NCBI RefSeq assembly: GCF_000152845.1
Contig: NZ_CH902584.1
Coordinates: 2,369,680 to 2,433,679 of the forward strand
DNA: 64,000 nt
Reading direction: 5' to 3'
Source: Roseovarius sp. 217
GTDB taxonomy: Bacteria; Pseudomonadota; Alphaproteobacteria; Rhodobacterales; Rhodobacteraceae
In this document: one piece after another, positions 9,076 to 17,841 of the stretch
How positions within the stretch are numbered: the first letter of the stretch is position 1
Layout: every line of letters begins with the position of its first letter
Translations under genes and position numbers: made by a program
The notes under the pieces: model-generated
Databases searched by the model: none
Told to the model about the DNA's origin: nothing
The model's input: the letters and a program-made list of their open reading frames with translations, nothing else

Positions 9076-9856
9076 TCCCGCAGGTGCTGCCATCGTCATC
9101 ATGTTGCGCAGCCTGAAGATGCCAGGCATGGCGCAGGCTGTGCAGGATTTGCATGAGCAAGGATCGCCCGCATTTGAAGCCGCCATGCCGATCCTGTCGC
9201 AACTGCTCAAAGCGGAAATGGCCGAACGCGAGGTGCGCTCTATCGCCTATCACATGAAGGCGGCGCGCTTTCCGGCCTATAAAGACCTCTCTGGCTTCGA
9301 CTTTGCCGCCAGCGAGATCCGTGAAGCCTTGGTCCGTCAACTTCATCGTTGTGAGTTTATGGACGCGGCTGAGAATGTGGTGCTGATCGGAGGTCCGGGG
9401 ACAGGGAAATCACACGTTGCAACGGCTCTCGGCATTCAGGCCATCGAGCATCATCGTAAACGCGTGCGCTTCTTCTCAACCGTCGAACTGGTCAACGCGC
9501 TGGAGCAGGAAAAGGCTCACGGCAAGGCCGGGAAGATCGCCGAGGCGCTGGTCAAGACCGACTTGGTGATCCTGGACGAGCTGGGATATCTGCCGTTCAG
9601 CGCCTCTGGTGGCGCGCTGCTCTTCCATCTTCTGAGCAAACTCTATGAACGCACCAGCGTCATCATCACCACCAACCTGAGCTTCAGTGAATGGGCCAGC
9701 GTCTTTGGCGATGCCAAAATGACCACAGCGCTACTCGATCGTCTCACTCATCGCTGCCACATCCTCGAGACCGGCAATGACAGCTACCGCTTCAAGGCCA
9801 GCTCCGAAACGGCAAAGAAAAAGCGAAAGGAGGCAACAGCATTGACGCCATCATAA
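9065..9856 (+). CDS. istB: IstB, IS21 ATP-binding helper of transposition
   Basis: A 263-residue AAA+ ATPase that assists IstA in target selection and strand transfer. It has the N-terminal IstB helical region, Walker [10 protein letters not shown], Walker [11 protein letters not shown], and the sensor region [12 protein letters not shown] followed by [11 protein letters not shown]. The start at 9065 is preceded by AAAGGAG at 9051-9057 and lies inside the conceptual end of istA, so the two would be translationally coupled if istA were intact. The gene itself looks undamaged and of normal length. Confidence 0.93.
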   Translation: MRHDPAGAAIVIMLRSLKMPGMAQAVQDLHEQGSPAFEAAMPILSQLLKAEMAEREVRSIAYHMKAARFPAYKDLSGFDFAASEIREALVRQLHRCEFMDAAENVVLIGGPGTGKSHVATALGIQAIEHHRKRVRFFSTVELVNALEQEKAHGKAGKIAEALVKTDLVILDELGYLPFSASGGALLFHLLSKLYERTSVIITTNLSFSEWASVFGDAKMTTALLDRLTHRCHILETGNDSYRFKASSETAKKKRKEATALTPS

Positions 9857-9929
9857 TCAGCAGATCATAACGACTGGGTGGGTCAGATCTCGATGAAAAT
9901 GCCGGGTCAGTTCTCAGTGACAATCAACA

Positions 9930-10163
9930 GCCTGCCGCAATCTGGAGGCCCGCAGTCCAAATATGAGCTATCAGGCGATCGGGGTTGAATGTCGGGTCGG
10001 CGCGATGCTCCCCTGGAACATCGTCCTGCGCGCCGTCGAAGAAGGTGTCGAGGTCAGCACGATGGATAAAGTAGCCTACACGCAAGCCATAGACAACGTC
10101 GAGCTGATCGCAGTTGCAGATGATGTGCGCGACATGCTTGCCAAGGCTATCGCGGCAATCTGA
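9930..10163 (+). pseudogene. DUF302 protein, 5' part removed by IS21
   Basis: The reading frame from the IS21 right end onward encodes the C-terminal part of a DUF302 protein: SPNMSYQAI, then MLPWNIVLRAVEEGVEV and KVAYTQAIDNVELIAVADDVRDMLAKAI, which is the characteristic second half of the domain. The expected N-terminal ~70 residues are not present on either side of the IS. An internal ATG at 9963 could give a 66-residue fragment, which is unlikely to fold. The stop at 10161-10163 lies one base before the TVP38-like gene, so the two once formed a unit. Confidence 0.75.
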
Positions 10164-10164
10164 C

Positions 10165-10842
10165 ATGACCCCACGCGCTGCCACAGTCGTAGGACTTGCG
10201 ATCCTCGTGGTCGGTCTTGTCGGTCTCTGGCTGGTCGTCCCTTCGATACTCACCGAAGCTGGCCGGTTAGTGGACAGTGACCGTATCGACAGACTGGTGG
10301 CGCAAGCGGGTCTCTGGGGGCCATTTATAATCGTAACATTGATGACAGTCGCAGTCGTGGCCAGCCCGATACCAAGCGCGCCGATCGCATTGGCGGCGGG
10401 CGCGGCCTACGGTCATATCTGGGGCACAGTCTTGATCGTGACTGGAGCTGAACTGGGGGCGCTGATCGCATTCGGATTGGCGCGGGTTCTGGGGCACGAC
10501 GTCTTGCGACGGGTATTCGGCGACAAGCTCGATGCCGGCCTTCTGGGTTCGCAGACCGCCTTGACGACCACGGTCTTTGCAAGTCGCCTGATGCCCTTCG
10601 TGTCCTTTGACATGATCAGCTATGCCGCAGGCCTCAGCCGGCTCCACGCCTGGCGATTTGCATGCGCCACATTGGCTGGCATCATTCCGGCCAGCTTCTT
10701 GCTTGCGCATTTCGGTGGTGAGGCGGTCAGTGGGGACATGGGCGAGGCAACCTGGGCCGTGGCTGGCCTTGGGTTGGTGACGGGAGCACCGCTTCTGTGG
10801 GTGGCGCTACGGAGAAAGCCTCAAGAAGAAGGCACTCGATGA
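10165..10842 (+). CDS. TVP38/TMEM64 (VTT domain) membrane protein
   Basis: A 225-residue inner-membrane protein of the DedA/VTT superfamily. It has about six hydrophobic segments, the conserved AGAAYGHIWGTVLIVTGAELGALIAF core, and the R-x-MPF-x-x-FDMISYAAGL motif. Family members are linked to lipid scrambling or small-ion handling, and the substrate here is unknown. The ATG at 10165 follows the DUF302 stop by one base. The last residues (RRKPQEEGTR) run into the truncated end of a fic gene on the opposite strand at about 10841, so the natural C-terminus may have been changed by a recombination joint. Confidence 0.85.
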   Translation: MTPRAATVVGLAILVVGLVGLWLVVPSILTEAGRLVDSDRIDRLVAQAGLWGPFIIVTLMTVAVVASPIPSAPIALAAGAAYGHIWGTVLIVTGAELGALIAFGLARVLGHDVLRRVFGDKLDAGLLGSQTALTTTVFASRLMPFVSFDMISYAAGLSRLHAWRFACATLAGIIPASFLLAHFGGEAVSGDMGEATWAVAGLGLVTGAPLLWVALRRKPQEEGTR

Positions 10843-11403
10843 GCGCCATCTTGATGAGAGGGTCGAGATCGCGAAGCGCGTCATCGTTCACGAACCGCTC
10901 CAGCGCCGACATCTGGATTTCAATTTCACGGAGGTCCTGTTGCGGCACATAGATCATGTCCTGCATCATCTCGTTCAGAAGCGCTGTGCCGGGGGTGGAT
11001 CGCAATCCTTCTGAGCGCCCCTTCAATAGTCGGAACATCTCGATCAGCGTGCGGTTGGTGATGAGGCTATCACTCTCGACGAGGTGTCGAAACCCGAGCT
11101 TTACGGCGTCGCGGTAGAGCGACACCTCCTTGGCGGCACCGGATTGCGGTCCCTCCGGAAACAGGCCAGCCTGAAAAAGCTCGTCCTGCGTCGTGACGAT
11201 ATTCTCGATCTCAGACGACGAATTGGCCTCTTGCAGCGCAAGAGTGTCGATGAGGATGCCTTGATTTGGTATAGTTGCCGCACCGCACGACCCTTTAGCT
11301 CAGCTGAAGCACGGTTCGCGCGCACCAGCGCCTTCTAAAGGGCAACCGTTTCCAACTCCACGGGCGGCGGAACCACGGGTATTGTGTAGGTCGCCGTTAA
11401 CAT
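10838..11403 (-). pseudogene. Fic-family AMPylase, broken and truncated
   Basis: A remnant of a SoFic-type Fic protein with three lesions. From an ATG at 11403 the frame reads PPPVELETVAL, then a TAG where the family has Trp, then KALVRANRASAELKGR. At about 11275 the frame shifts and continues IPNQGILIDTLALQEA, SEIENIVTTQDELFQAGLFPEG and AAKEVSLYRDAVKLGF, through FRLLKGR, YVPQQDLREIE and ALERFVNDD to DPLIKMAL. Homology then stops at about 10841, before the catalytic HxFx(D/E)GNGR motif, exactly where the TVP38-like gene ends. It cannot be functional. An imperfect palindrome with GTTAAC ends lies at its start (about 11396-11421). Confidence 0.82.
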
Positions 11404-11638
11404 GATGGGCACCATGCGTTAACGAACTGCAACTTCGATAACATGTCTCGGAGCTTATGTGAAAAGAGCCGGTTTTATTAATGTCAACAAGCGCGAATTC
11501 CTCAGAGATCAGGTTCCAGATTTATACCATCCAGACGCGGTTTGATGGCGGCATTCAGGGGCCAGTCTGAAACTTTCAACGTCCGTCCTGCGTGTTTCGT
11601 TGTGACCCTGCCCGAAATCCCGGGCCCGAGGAGCAACG

Positions 11639-12724
11639 ATGCAGAACACAATAACCCTTAGACGGCCCATAACAACAGACATCTGTCTGGCCATCCGCCA
11701 CCTGCCGATTGCGAGATGGGGTTTGATCTGTGCCTGGATTGCAGTGCTAATCTATGCGGCTTCGAATTCTATCGTGGCACTGCTGGTCGATATCGGCGAG
11801 GCCAATCCCGTTGACCAAGGGCGCAATGCCATAACCTACATGAATCTGCTGTTGCTCGGTTCGCTTCTCTCGGTCGTTCCGATGGTTTTTCTGTTCCGGC
11901 GCGACTGGACCCGTGCCAATATTGCGCGACTGACCCGCCGCGACTGGCGTATGCTGACGCTCTCGGCCTTTCTGTCGTCGGCGCTAACGCCGGGGCTGTT
12001 CTTCTACGCGCTGGCCCATACCAGCGTGACCAACGTGGTTCTGGTCTCTCGTATCGAGCCACCGCTGTTTCTGCTGGCCGCCTGGCTGATGCTGAATGAG
12101 CGGGTCTGCCGTCGCACCATGACGGCCGGGTTTATCGCTATGACCGGTGCCGTTGTGATGATCGGATCGCGCGACGGTGGCGGGTTTGGCGCGCTTGGCA
12201 CCGGCGAATGGGCCACCGTCGCGGCAACACTGTCCTACGTCGCTTCGACGCTGGTGACCCGCGTAAGCCTGCGGGATATCCCGCTCGGGATCTTCTCGAT
12301 CTATCGCACCGTCGTTGGCGCGGCGATCTATTTCGTGCTCGTCTCGGCGCTCTACGGCCCCCAGGTGTTTCGTGATATTCTTTCACCGCTGCTGTGGCAG
12401 TGGATCTGGTTGTATGCGGGTGTGGTCATCGTGCTGAGCCAGTTGGCCTGGAACATGGCACTGAAACACGCTCGCGCCTCTGAGCTTTCGCTCGCTACAG
12501 CCTTCTCGCCGCTCGCTGCGATCCTGATTGCGATGGTGCTCTTGGGCGAGACTGCGGGGCCGGGCCTGATACCGGGGGCTGCGCTGATCGTGCTGGCGAT
12601 TGCGATCGGCAATGGGCTGTTTTCGCGACAGCAAATTGCATCAATGAACCAGGGCGTCCGAATCAACGATCGGGAGCCGCAAAAGCCGTTCGCCTGGTCG
12701 CCCCGACCCCACGTGCAGCCATAA
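11639..12724 (+). CDS. EamA/DMT-family transporter
   Basis: A 361-residue inner-membrane protein with about ten transmembrane helices arranged as two EamA repeats (about 28-165 and 185-325). LAHTSVTNVVLVSRIEPPLFLLAAWLML and ALKHARASELSLATAFSPLAAILIAMVLLGE are the paired conserved blocks. The family exports or imports metabolites; the substrate is unknown. The start has GAGGAG nine bases upstream. The hydrophilic C-terminal tail after FSRQQIASMNQ looks unlike the family and may come from joined foreign sequence. It stands alone between the fic remnant and repeat R2. Confidence 0.85.
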   Translation: MQNTITLRRPITTDICLAIRHLPIARWGLICAWIAVLIYAASNSIVALLVDIGEANPVDQGRNAITYMNLLLLGSLLSVVPMVFLFRRDWTRANIARLTRRDWRMLTLSAFLSSALTPGLFFYALAHTSVTNVVLVSRIEPPLFLLAAWLMLNERVCRRTMTAGFIAMTGAVVMIGSRDGGGFGALGTGEWATVAATLSYVASTLVTRVSLRDIPLGIFSIYRTVVGAAIYFVLVSALYGPQVFRDILSPLLWQWIWLYAGVVIVLSQLAWNMALKHARASELSLATAFSPLAAILIAMVLLGETAGPGLIPGAALIVLAIAIGNGLFSRQQIASMNQGVRINDREPQKPFAWSPRPHVQP

Positions 12725-12849
12725 TGCGTTCGGTCGCCTCCTCGGTCAGACCATACAACTGCCTGCCAGCTGGCGGAGTCGGGACACGGCGCGCCAACAA
12801 GAGCATACCCGCCATGGACCCTCTCCACGGCTCCTCCTAGATTGCCCTG
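12725..12849. other. gap before repeat R2
   Basis: Nothing recognisable apart from weak coding-like sequence on the minus strand. The whole interval 12725-13297 has no gene; its right part is repeat R2. Confidence 0.4.
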
Positions 12850-13200
12850 GTCGCGTCCTGCAATGGGAGGATAGGCCACGGGGCGGTGCTGGAGCCAGAA
12901 TGCATCCCCATCGCGTTCAATAGGAGTTTCTAGGACTTCGCGATCGCTCCCGTGCAATTGGGCAGAGGTCTATACCGTTCGAGCGGGCCATTCCTCGGCG
13001 GCGCGAGCTTGGACCTATCTTGACAATTCAAAAGGTGCCCTCGTCTTGGCACATGCCAGAGACCGCACGCATCATGGGCAATTTATCTTTAGGCATCGAT
13101 ATGTGATTTCGGTTGGACCGGTTGGACCGTTGGACCACATTGAATTCAATAGATTTTTCTGGTTTATCCGGTCCAAGTGGTAAAGTTGGTCCCGCATTTA
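12850..13200 (+). repeat. island repeat R2 (direct repeat plus palindrome)
   Basis: The second copy of the R1 sequence, same orientation, with best alignment exactly 6,000 bp to the right (12901-13000 against 6901-7000; 76 of 100 positions). It ends in the shared palindrome, here TTGGACCGG at 13113-13121 and CCGGTCCAA at 13168-13176. The R1-R2 pair brackets the IS21, DUF302, TVP38, fic and EamA block. Confidence 0.7.
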
Positions 13201-13297
13201 AGTGTGGTTCGCGGCTTTTCTCATTCCCTTCTGGGCGTCGGCATGTTTTTGGTCACGCCGAAGAACTTGAACCTCCGAGGGTGCATATAGGCTCGTT

Positions 13298-13609
13298 CTA
13301 AAAGGCTTGATAAGAGACGAGCAGGATCTGGCGACCACGCGTGTTTTCGTGCTTTGTGACCAATCGTTGTTTTGCAACCTCCAGTTTTCGGCGCGCAACC
13401 TGCATCTGAAGCAAGGCCTGTTCGCGCCGTTCATACAAACGCCTTATGGGCGAGCCTGGGTTTCCGATTACCGATGGACCCGGTCGATTGGTCAACGGGA
13501 ACCAGCCCTTCAACTCCTCCAGCGCCATGCTCCACGCCCGGTCCGCTTCCAAGTAACGTCGATAGGTCAACATCAGAACACGGCGTCTTGTCAAAAGATC
13601 AGCATGCAT
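13298..13609 (-). CDS. small charged helical protein, unknown
   Basis: A 103-residue protein rich in Arg, Glu, Leu and Gln, predicted largely helical with a possible coiled coil in the second half (RLYERREQALLQMQVARRKLEVAKQRLV). The ATG at 13609 has an excellent ribosome site (AAAGGAG, about 7 bases upstream). It lies 49 bp downstream of the cbpM-like gene on the same strand and may be the third gene of that operon. I do not recognise a family. Confidence 0.65.
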   Translation of the reverse strand: MHADLLTRRRVLMLTYRRYLEADRAWSMALEELKGWFPLTNRPGPSVIGNPGSPIRRLYERREQALLQMQVARRKLEVAKQRLVTKHENTRGRQILLVSYQAF

Positions 13610-13658
13610 ATGTCACTCCTTTTCGATCCTGATTTAGGGCTTGAGACCTGTTTGATCC

Positions 13659-14015
13659 TTAGCGGTCGTCTTCCGCTGTGTATTTGGTTCCATGAATATC
13701 CTGAAACCTGCAAACCACCGAATGCCGCACGTCTTCGGGCTGCTCGTCCAACGCCTTGGCCAGGGCGCGAAACTCACGACGGGTCTGGTGCAGGCGGTCA
13801 ACAAGATCGAGAACGACCGGCAGAGCGTCGTTGGGGATGAACATCTCCTTTCTGAGATCGCACAACAATCGGATTCGGGCGATGTCCAGCTCGTCAAATA
13901 CTGGTCCTGCATCACTCTGGGCTGGACGAAGCCAGCCTTGCCGCACCCAAAAGCGCAGTTCCTTGAGGTTCAGGCGCGCAACCTGTGCAACAACCGTGTG
14001 TTCATCTAAGCTCAT
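13659..14015 (-). CDS. CbpM-like chaperone modulator (MerR-type)
   Basis: A 118-residue protein resembling CbpM, which binds the J domain of CbpA and inhibits it. The N-terminal part has a MerR-like fold pattern ([19 protein letters not shown], then [15 protein letters not shown]); a helical tail follows ([23 protein letters not shown]). The start overlaps the cbpA stop by 4 bp (ATGA, 14012-14015), so the two are translated together. The arrangement cbpA-cbpM is common across proteobacteria and supports the assignment more than the divergent sequence alone. Confidence 0.8.
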   Translation of the reverse strand: MSLDEHTVVAQVARLNLKELRFWVRQGWLRPAQSDAGPVFDELDIARIRLLCDLRKEMFIPNDALPVVLDLVDRLHQTRREFRALAKALDEQPEDVRHSVVCRFQDIHGTKYTAEDDR

Positions 14016-14947
14016 GTGTTCCTCCGCAGGTCTTTACGCGGATCAAAACCGGCCTGATCTCGCCAGCGCCGGGCAATATCCTCCATCTCAACATCAATCT
14101 TGTCGGGCAGAACGATAGCGAGGCGGACATACTGATTTCCGACTTGCCCTTCCCCTGTTTTGATCCCCTTACCCTTGAGCCGGAGGCGATGGCCAGACGA
14201 AACCCCTTTCGGAATGGTCATGGACACAGGCCCAGAGATTGTCGGCACGTCGACCTTGCCACCCAGCACTGCCTCATCAAAGGTAATCGGCAAAACAACC
14301 TCGATGTCATCGCCCTCCCGCAAAAAAACAGGATGAGGGCGCACACCAAACGTCACCAGCGCATCACCGGCTGGCCCCTGTCCGATACCCAGCCCCCCCT
14401 TGCCGCGCAAACGGAGTGTTTGACCATCTCTCAAACCTGGTGGGATCGTGATCTCAATAGTCTTTCCATCCGGCATCGTCACACTGCGCCGGGCTCCGCG
14501 TGCGGCGTCCAAGAAATCGACCTCTAGATGGTAACGGGCATCGAGACCGCGTGCATGGAACTCGTGCTGAGATTGTCCACCAGCACTTGGCCGGCGACGC
14601 CCGAACAGTTCAGAGAACAAATCCGACGCGTCCCGAAATTCGGTTCCGGCAACACCGGGGTCGTAGCGGCGACCAGCATCCTGATCGGCATATTGGTGGT
14701 AATACTGTCGTTCCTGCCGCTCGTGCCCGCTGGAGTCAATCTCACCCGCATCGAAGCGTTTGCGCTTGTCTGGATCTTTCAACAGATCATTGGCCGCTGA
14801 GACGGCTTGAAACTCAGCTTTCTTGCGAGCATCGTCAGGATTTAGATCCGGGTGGAGCTTCATTGCAAGCTTGCGATACGCCTTCTTGATCTCATCCTGC
14901 GTTGCTGTCGGCTTGATGCCCAGCACCTCGTATGGGTCGTCACCCAT
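14012..14947 (-). CDS. cbpA: CbpA/DnaJ-type co-chaperone
   Basis: A 311-residue class B J-domain protein that stimulates DnaK. The J domain (about 5-70) carries the HPD triplet at 32-34. A glycine/charged linker follows with FSELFGRRR, then two beta-barrel client-binding domains (from about 125) with [25 protein letters not shown] and [19 protein letters not shown]. There is no zinc-finger region, which fits CbpA rather than DnaJ. I prefer the ATG at 14947; a GTG lies two codons upstream, and AAAGGAGGAG fits the ATG spacing better. The upstream gap holds an FNR-like site. Its presence in a mobile island is unusual. Confidence 0.9.
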   Translation of the reverse strand: MGDDPYEVLGIKPTATQDEIKKAYRKLAMKLHPDLNPDDARKKAEFQAVSAANDLLKDPDKRKRFDAGEIDSSGHERQERQYYHQYADQDAGRRYDPGVAGTEFRDASDLFSELFGRRRPSAGGQSQHEFHARGLDARYHLEVDFLDAARGARRSVTMPDGKTIEITIPPGLRDGQTLRLRGKGGLGIGQGPAGDALVTFGVRPHPVFLREGDDIEVVLPITFDEAVLGGKVDVPTISGPVSMTIPKGVSSGHRLRLKGKGIKTGEGQVGNQYVRLAIVLPDKIDVEMEDIARRWRDQAGFDPRKDLRRNT

Positions 14948-15062
14948 AAACACGCTCCTCCTTTGACACCCCTAAGGCCATCCTGAATACGGCTTAGAGC
15001 CGTCAGGCGCTGACTCCGAGTATGACACTGCAAATGCATAGCATACTAACGCCGATACCGCA

Positions 15063-15076
15063 TTGCTCTGGATCAA
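15063..15076 (-). promoter_or_regulatory. possible FNR/FnrL box upstream of cbpA
   Basis: TTGATCCAGAGCAA on the minus strand differs from the FNR consensus TTGATNNNNATCAA at one position. Its centre is about 122 bp upstream of the cbpA ATG. The remaining sequence of the 291-bp gap 14948-15238 holds nothing else that I recognise. Confidence 0.4.
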
Positions 15077-15238
15077 TCTCGTTCGGGCCGCACTGCAATT
15101 CGAGCATCTTGTCAGCGACTATCAACTGATGCCGCTTAACCAGCGCCAAGAAGGACGCGTGCAATGTCTACCGTCGGTCTAAATGGATTTACAGTTCTAT
15201 CAGATTCACAAGTAGACACGGGCGGAATGCCTTGCGCT

Positions 15239-15586
15239 TCACAAGAACGTAAAATCATCCACTGTGAGTTGCGCGGCAGTGATACCCTCAACGAGGATCG
15301 TGTTGCCATTCACCGTCATTTGCGCGCCTGCATCGGTATCGACGATATTCATCGCCGCGACGAACCCTGCCAGACCATTACCACCGTTGCTGATATTCTC
15401 AACGCCGGTATCGGGATCGAAGCGGCGGATGAAGAAGCGGTCGATCCCATACTCGAAATCGGTGATCACATCACTCTCGCCATCGAAAAAGGCAGAGAAC
15501 ACGAACTGATCCGCACCTGCACCCCCGGTCATCAAGTTATTGCCAGCACCGCCAGAGTTTGAATCGTCACAGTTCATCTCCCGCAT
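15239..15586 (-). pseudogene. C-terminal fragment of an RTX/serralysin-like protein
   Basis: The frame encodes the last part of a hemolysin-type calcium-binding protein: a single nonapeptide-like repeat (NLMTGGAGADQFVF), then SDVITDFEYGIDRFFI and the end ILVEGITAAQLTVDDFTFL, the usual type I secretion tail. The many preceding GGxGxDxLx repeats and any catalytic domain are missing upstream. I read it as a 5'-truncated remnant. An ATG at 15586 could still give a 115-residue product, so a small secreted protein cannot be fully excluded. Confidence 0.65.
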
Positions 15587-15756
15587 TGAGCTGGGCCCAA
15601 GGTTCAGGTCTCGAATGGAGTGGCAATGTGCAATCCGGCTGCGACCTTTCGGCCGGGGAGCGGGCGTTCGCTGCCTGGCGTCATGAATTTTGGGTTGGGT
15701 TAAAGGCAGACCTGTTTCCAGTTTAACGGGCAGCCGTCATAAGGCTTTGCAACACC

Positions 15757-17076
15757 CTACAATTTGGAGCCCCAGCGGGGATGGTTCTCATCTACGATGA
15801 ACGTATGCGTATGACTCCGTCCCTCCTGAAGATGCGGGTGGTTGGGAGGAAGGTTATCATGCGTATGCTCAAGTGTTTCCGGATCTTCGCTTGGCCAAAA
15901 GCGCGCGGCGGCAAAGATACCTGCACCTGCCAGCGTCGTCATCACGCCGATCGCCGGAACCAGACCGAACTGCGTCATCAGCCATCCTGACAGCGGATAG
16001 GTCAGCAACCAGCAGGCATGGCTTAGCGCGAATTGTGCCGCGAACAGCGCGGGGCGATCTTCTGGATGGGCAGAGCGGCGCAACAGCCGCCCCGATGGCG
16101 TCAAGACGGCAGAATACCCGAGGCCCACAATCAGCCACGCCCCGAGCAGCACCGGCCAGATCAGTCCTCCCATTGCGACTTCACCGGCCAGTGTGGCCAG
16201 CGTCAGCACCATAAGGGCTGCACCGCCGATCATCACCGCCCGGTCCGTAATCCTGTCGAGCAGGCGAGGCAAGAATAGTGCCGCTGCCATCGACCCCGCT
16301 CCGAAAGCGAACAACGTCCACGCAAGGGCGGACGCGTCCAAACCCAACGTCCCACGCACCAGCACGATAGAATTGACCAGCACCATCGCGCCCGCCGCCG
16401 CTGCCGCCATGTTCAGCGCCAGCAGACCACGCAAACGTGGCGTGGCAAGGTAAATGCGGATGCCGCGCGTCGTGCGATCATAGATGCCGCGCGGTGCGGA
16501 TGGTTGCGGGCTTGGTAAAATAACCGAGACAATCAACACGGCCGAGGCGGTAAAGCCTGCCACCGTGCCCAGGAACAGCGCGTTATTGCTGACCATTACC
16601 AGCAACAGCCCCGCCAGCATCGGGCTTGCGATATTTTCAAGATCATAGGCCAGCCGCGACAGCGACAGCGCGCGGGTATATTGCGCCTCGTCCGGCAGGA
16701 TGTCGGGGATCGTCGCCTGAAAAGTTGGCGTGAAGGCGGCTGAGGCGGATTGCAGCACGAATATCAGCAGATAAACTTGCCAGATCTCCGTCACGAAGGG
16801 CAGGCATAGCGCCACACCCGCCCGCACCAGATCAAGCACCACCAGAAACACGCGCCGGTTCACCTTGTCGGCAAAAGCAGCGGCGACAGGTGCAACGCCC
16901 ACATAGGCCACCATCTTGATCGCAAAGACCGTGCCCAACACCATCGCGGCATTGTCGCCCGCCAGATCATAGGCCAGCAGGCCAAGTGCGACGGTTGCCA
17001 AACCCGTGCCCAGCAATGCGACGACCTGTGCCGCGAAGAGGTGACGGTAGGTCCGGTCGGCAAGGACTTGCAGCAT
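15757..17076 (-). CDS. MFS exporter with His-rich tail, likely metal efflux
   Basis: A 439-residue major facilitator transporter with about twelve transmembrane segments. It is of the NreB/TetV-like type, with FADKVNRRVFLVVLDLVRA as the loop 2-3 motif. The cytoplasmic tail after about residue 405 is histidine-rich (HTHDNLPPNHPH and SHTHTF), as in nickel exporters of the NreB kind. It is cotranscribed with the CsoR/RcnR-type repressor just upstream (10-bp gap). Divergent genes encode a His-rich protein and HupE, so nickel or cobalt is the most likely substrate. That metal identity is inference. Confidence 0.85.
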   Translation of the reverse strand: MLQVLADRTYRHLFAAQVVALLGTGLATVALGLLAYDLAGDNAAMVLGTVFAIKMVAYVGVAPVAAAFADKVNRRVFLVVLDLVRAGVALCLPFVTEIWQVYLLIFVLQSASAAFTPTFQATIPDILPDEAQYTRALSLSRLAYDLENIASPMLAGLLLVMVSNNALFLGTVAGFTASAVLIVSVILPSPQPSAPRGIYDRTTRGIRIYLATPRLRGLLALNMAAAAAGAMVLVNSIVLVRGTLGLDASALAWTLFAFGAGSMAAALFLPRLLDRITDRAVMIGGAALMVLTLATLAGEVAMGGLIWPVLLGAWLIVGLGYSAVLTPSGRLLRRSAHPEDRPALFAAQFALSHACWLLTYPLSGWLMTQFGLVPAIGVMTTLAGAGIFAAARFWPSEDPETLEHTHDNLPPNHPHLQEGRSHTHTFIVDENHPRWGSKL

Positions 17077-17086
17077 GGGGGCGGTC

Positions 17087-17347
17087 CTAAAGGTAGCGCG
17101 AGATCGCTTTCAGTTCTTCACGATCCGCAGGGGATTGGTCTGCATCGAGGCAATGGTCGATATGGTCATGGATCAGGGCGCGCTTTGCATTGGCTACTGC
17201 ATTTTCGACCGCCTGCATCTGTTGCGCGATCTCGACGCAGGGTTTGCCTGCCTCGATCATCTCGATCACTGCACGCAGGTGCCCATCGGCGCGTTTGAGC
17301 CGAGCGATCAAAGCAGGGTGGGTTGCATGGGGATGGGGCTTTATCAT
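17087..17347 (-). CDS. metal-sensing repressor, CsoR/RcnR family (DUF156)
   Basis: An 86-residue all-helical tetrameric repressor. The residues at the metal-binding positions are C37 (GKPCVEI), H62 and C66 (HDHIDHC), the Cys-His-Cys set of CsoR and InrS. Extra histidines are at 5, 7, 10, 60 and 65; in RcnR and InrS, N-terminal histidines help to bind Ni or Co. The start is 10 bp from a dyad with C and G tracts (17358-17376) that fits this family's operators. It should repress both its own MFS operon and the divergent hupE operon until metal binds. Confidence 0.9.
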   Translation of the reverse strand: MIKPHPHATHPALIARLKRADGHLRAVIEMIEAGKPCVEIAQQMQAVENAVANAKRALIHDHIDHCLDADQSPADREELKAISRYL

Positions 17348-17357
17348 AGAACAGAAT

Positions 17358-17376
17358 TATCCCCCCCGAGGGGATA
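17358..17376 (+). promoter_or_regulatory. operator for the CsoR/RcnR-type repressor
   Basis: A perfect 7-bp inverted repeat, TATCCCC (17358-17364) and GGGGATA (17370-17376), with a 5-bp spacer CCCGA. C/G tracts flanked by AT bases are the hallmark of RcnR and CsoR operators. It sits between the divergent repressor and His-rich genes, well placed to control both. Confidence 0.65.
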
Positions 17377-17432
17377 GAACAAGATGGCATGAACAACATG
17401 CTGCGGACAGGATCGAGCAGTCAGGAAATCCC

Positions 17433-17786
17433 GTGCAACGGCTGAAAACTCTTGGACGAACCGCGTGGTCGGCACTTTTGTGTCTGGCGCTCGTCGTGTG
17501 GTCCATCGCACCTGCGACGGACCATGCGCCAACGGTGTTCGATGTCATTGCAGATCATCGCGCGGTGATCGCGGAACATGGGCATACCCACGGCTTCCAC
17601 GAAGACTTGGCATGGGCTTTACATGGTCATAGTCACGATGTGGCTGATCATGACCATAGTCCGGCTGTGCTAGCGCTTGCCGCGACAACGAACGAAGTAT
17701 GGCAAAGCCGTGATGTCTGGCATCTCCATGCTTCCTCGGCAGGACCACATCGCAGTTACATGATCGACCGACCTCCACGTGCATGA
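17433..17786 (+). CDS. His-rich exported metal-locus protein
   Basis: A 117-residue protein starting at a GTG. A hydrophobic N-terminal segment (WSALLCLALVVWSIAPA) could be a signal peptide or anchor. The rest carries many histidines in short clusters (HGHTHGFHED, HGHSHDVADHDH), suited to binding divalent metal in the periplasm. It is followed by hupE 55 bp downstream on the same strand. The family name is unknown to me, but similar small His-rich proteins accompany hupE in related bacteria. The start codon is uncertain. Confidence 0.65.
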   Translation: MQRLKTLGRTAWSALLCLALVVWSIAPATDHAPTVFDVIADHRAVIAEHGHTHGFHEDLAWALHGHSHDVADHDHSPAVLALAATTNEVWQSRDVWHLHASSAGPHRSYMIDRPPRA

Positions 17787-17841
17787 TGCGGGCCGCATTG
17801 CGGCACAAGCTACCCATCAATTGCATGCTGGAGAAAAATCC

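Larger units (their letters stand above)
7434..9929 (+). mobile_element. IS21-family insertion sequence
   Basis: A 2,496-bp element with a perfect 30-bp terminal inverted repeat (7434-7463 and 9900-9929) that starts TGTTGATTGTCACTGAG. A second, imperfect internal copy lies at about 7475-7493, the multiple-end arrangement typical of IS21. It carries istA and istB in the same direction. I find no clear target-site duplication: the 4 bp outside the ends are CCCT and GCCT. The right end abuts a truncated DUF302 gene whose other half is absent at the left end. This suggests insertion followed by rearrangement. istA is frameshifted, so the copy is probably not autonomous. Confidence 0.93.

Noticed and set aside
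15164-15562. Plus-strand frame opposite the RTX fragment.
   Set aside because: The minus strand carries clear RTX C-terminal sequence, and the plus-strand product has none.
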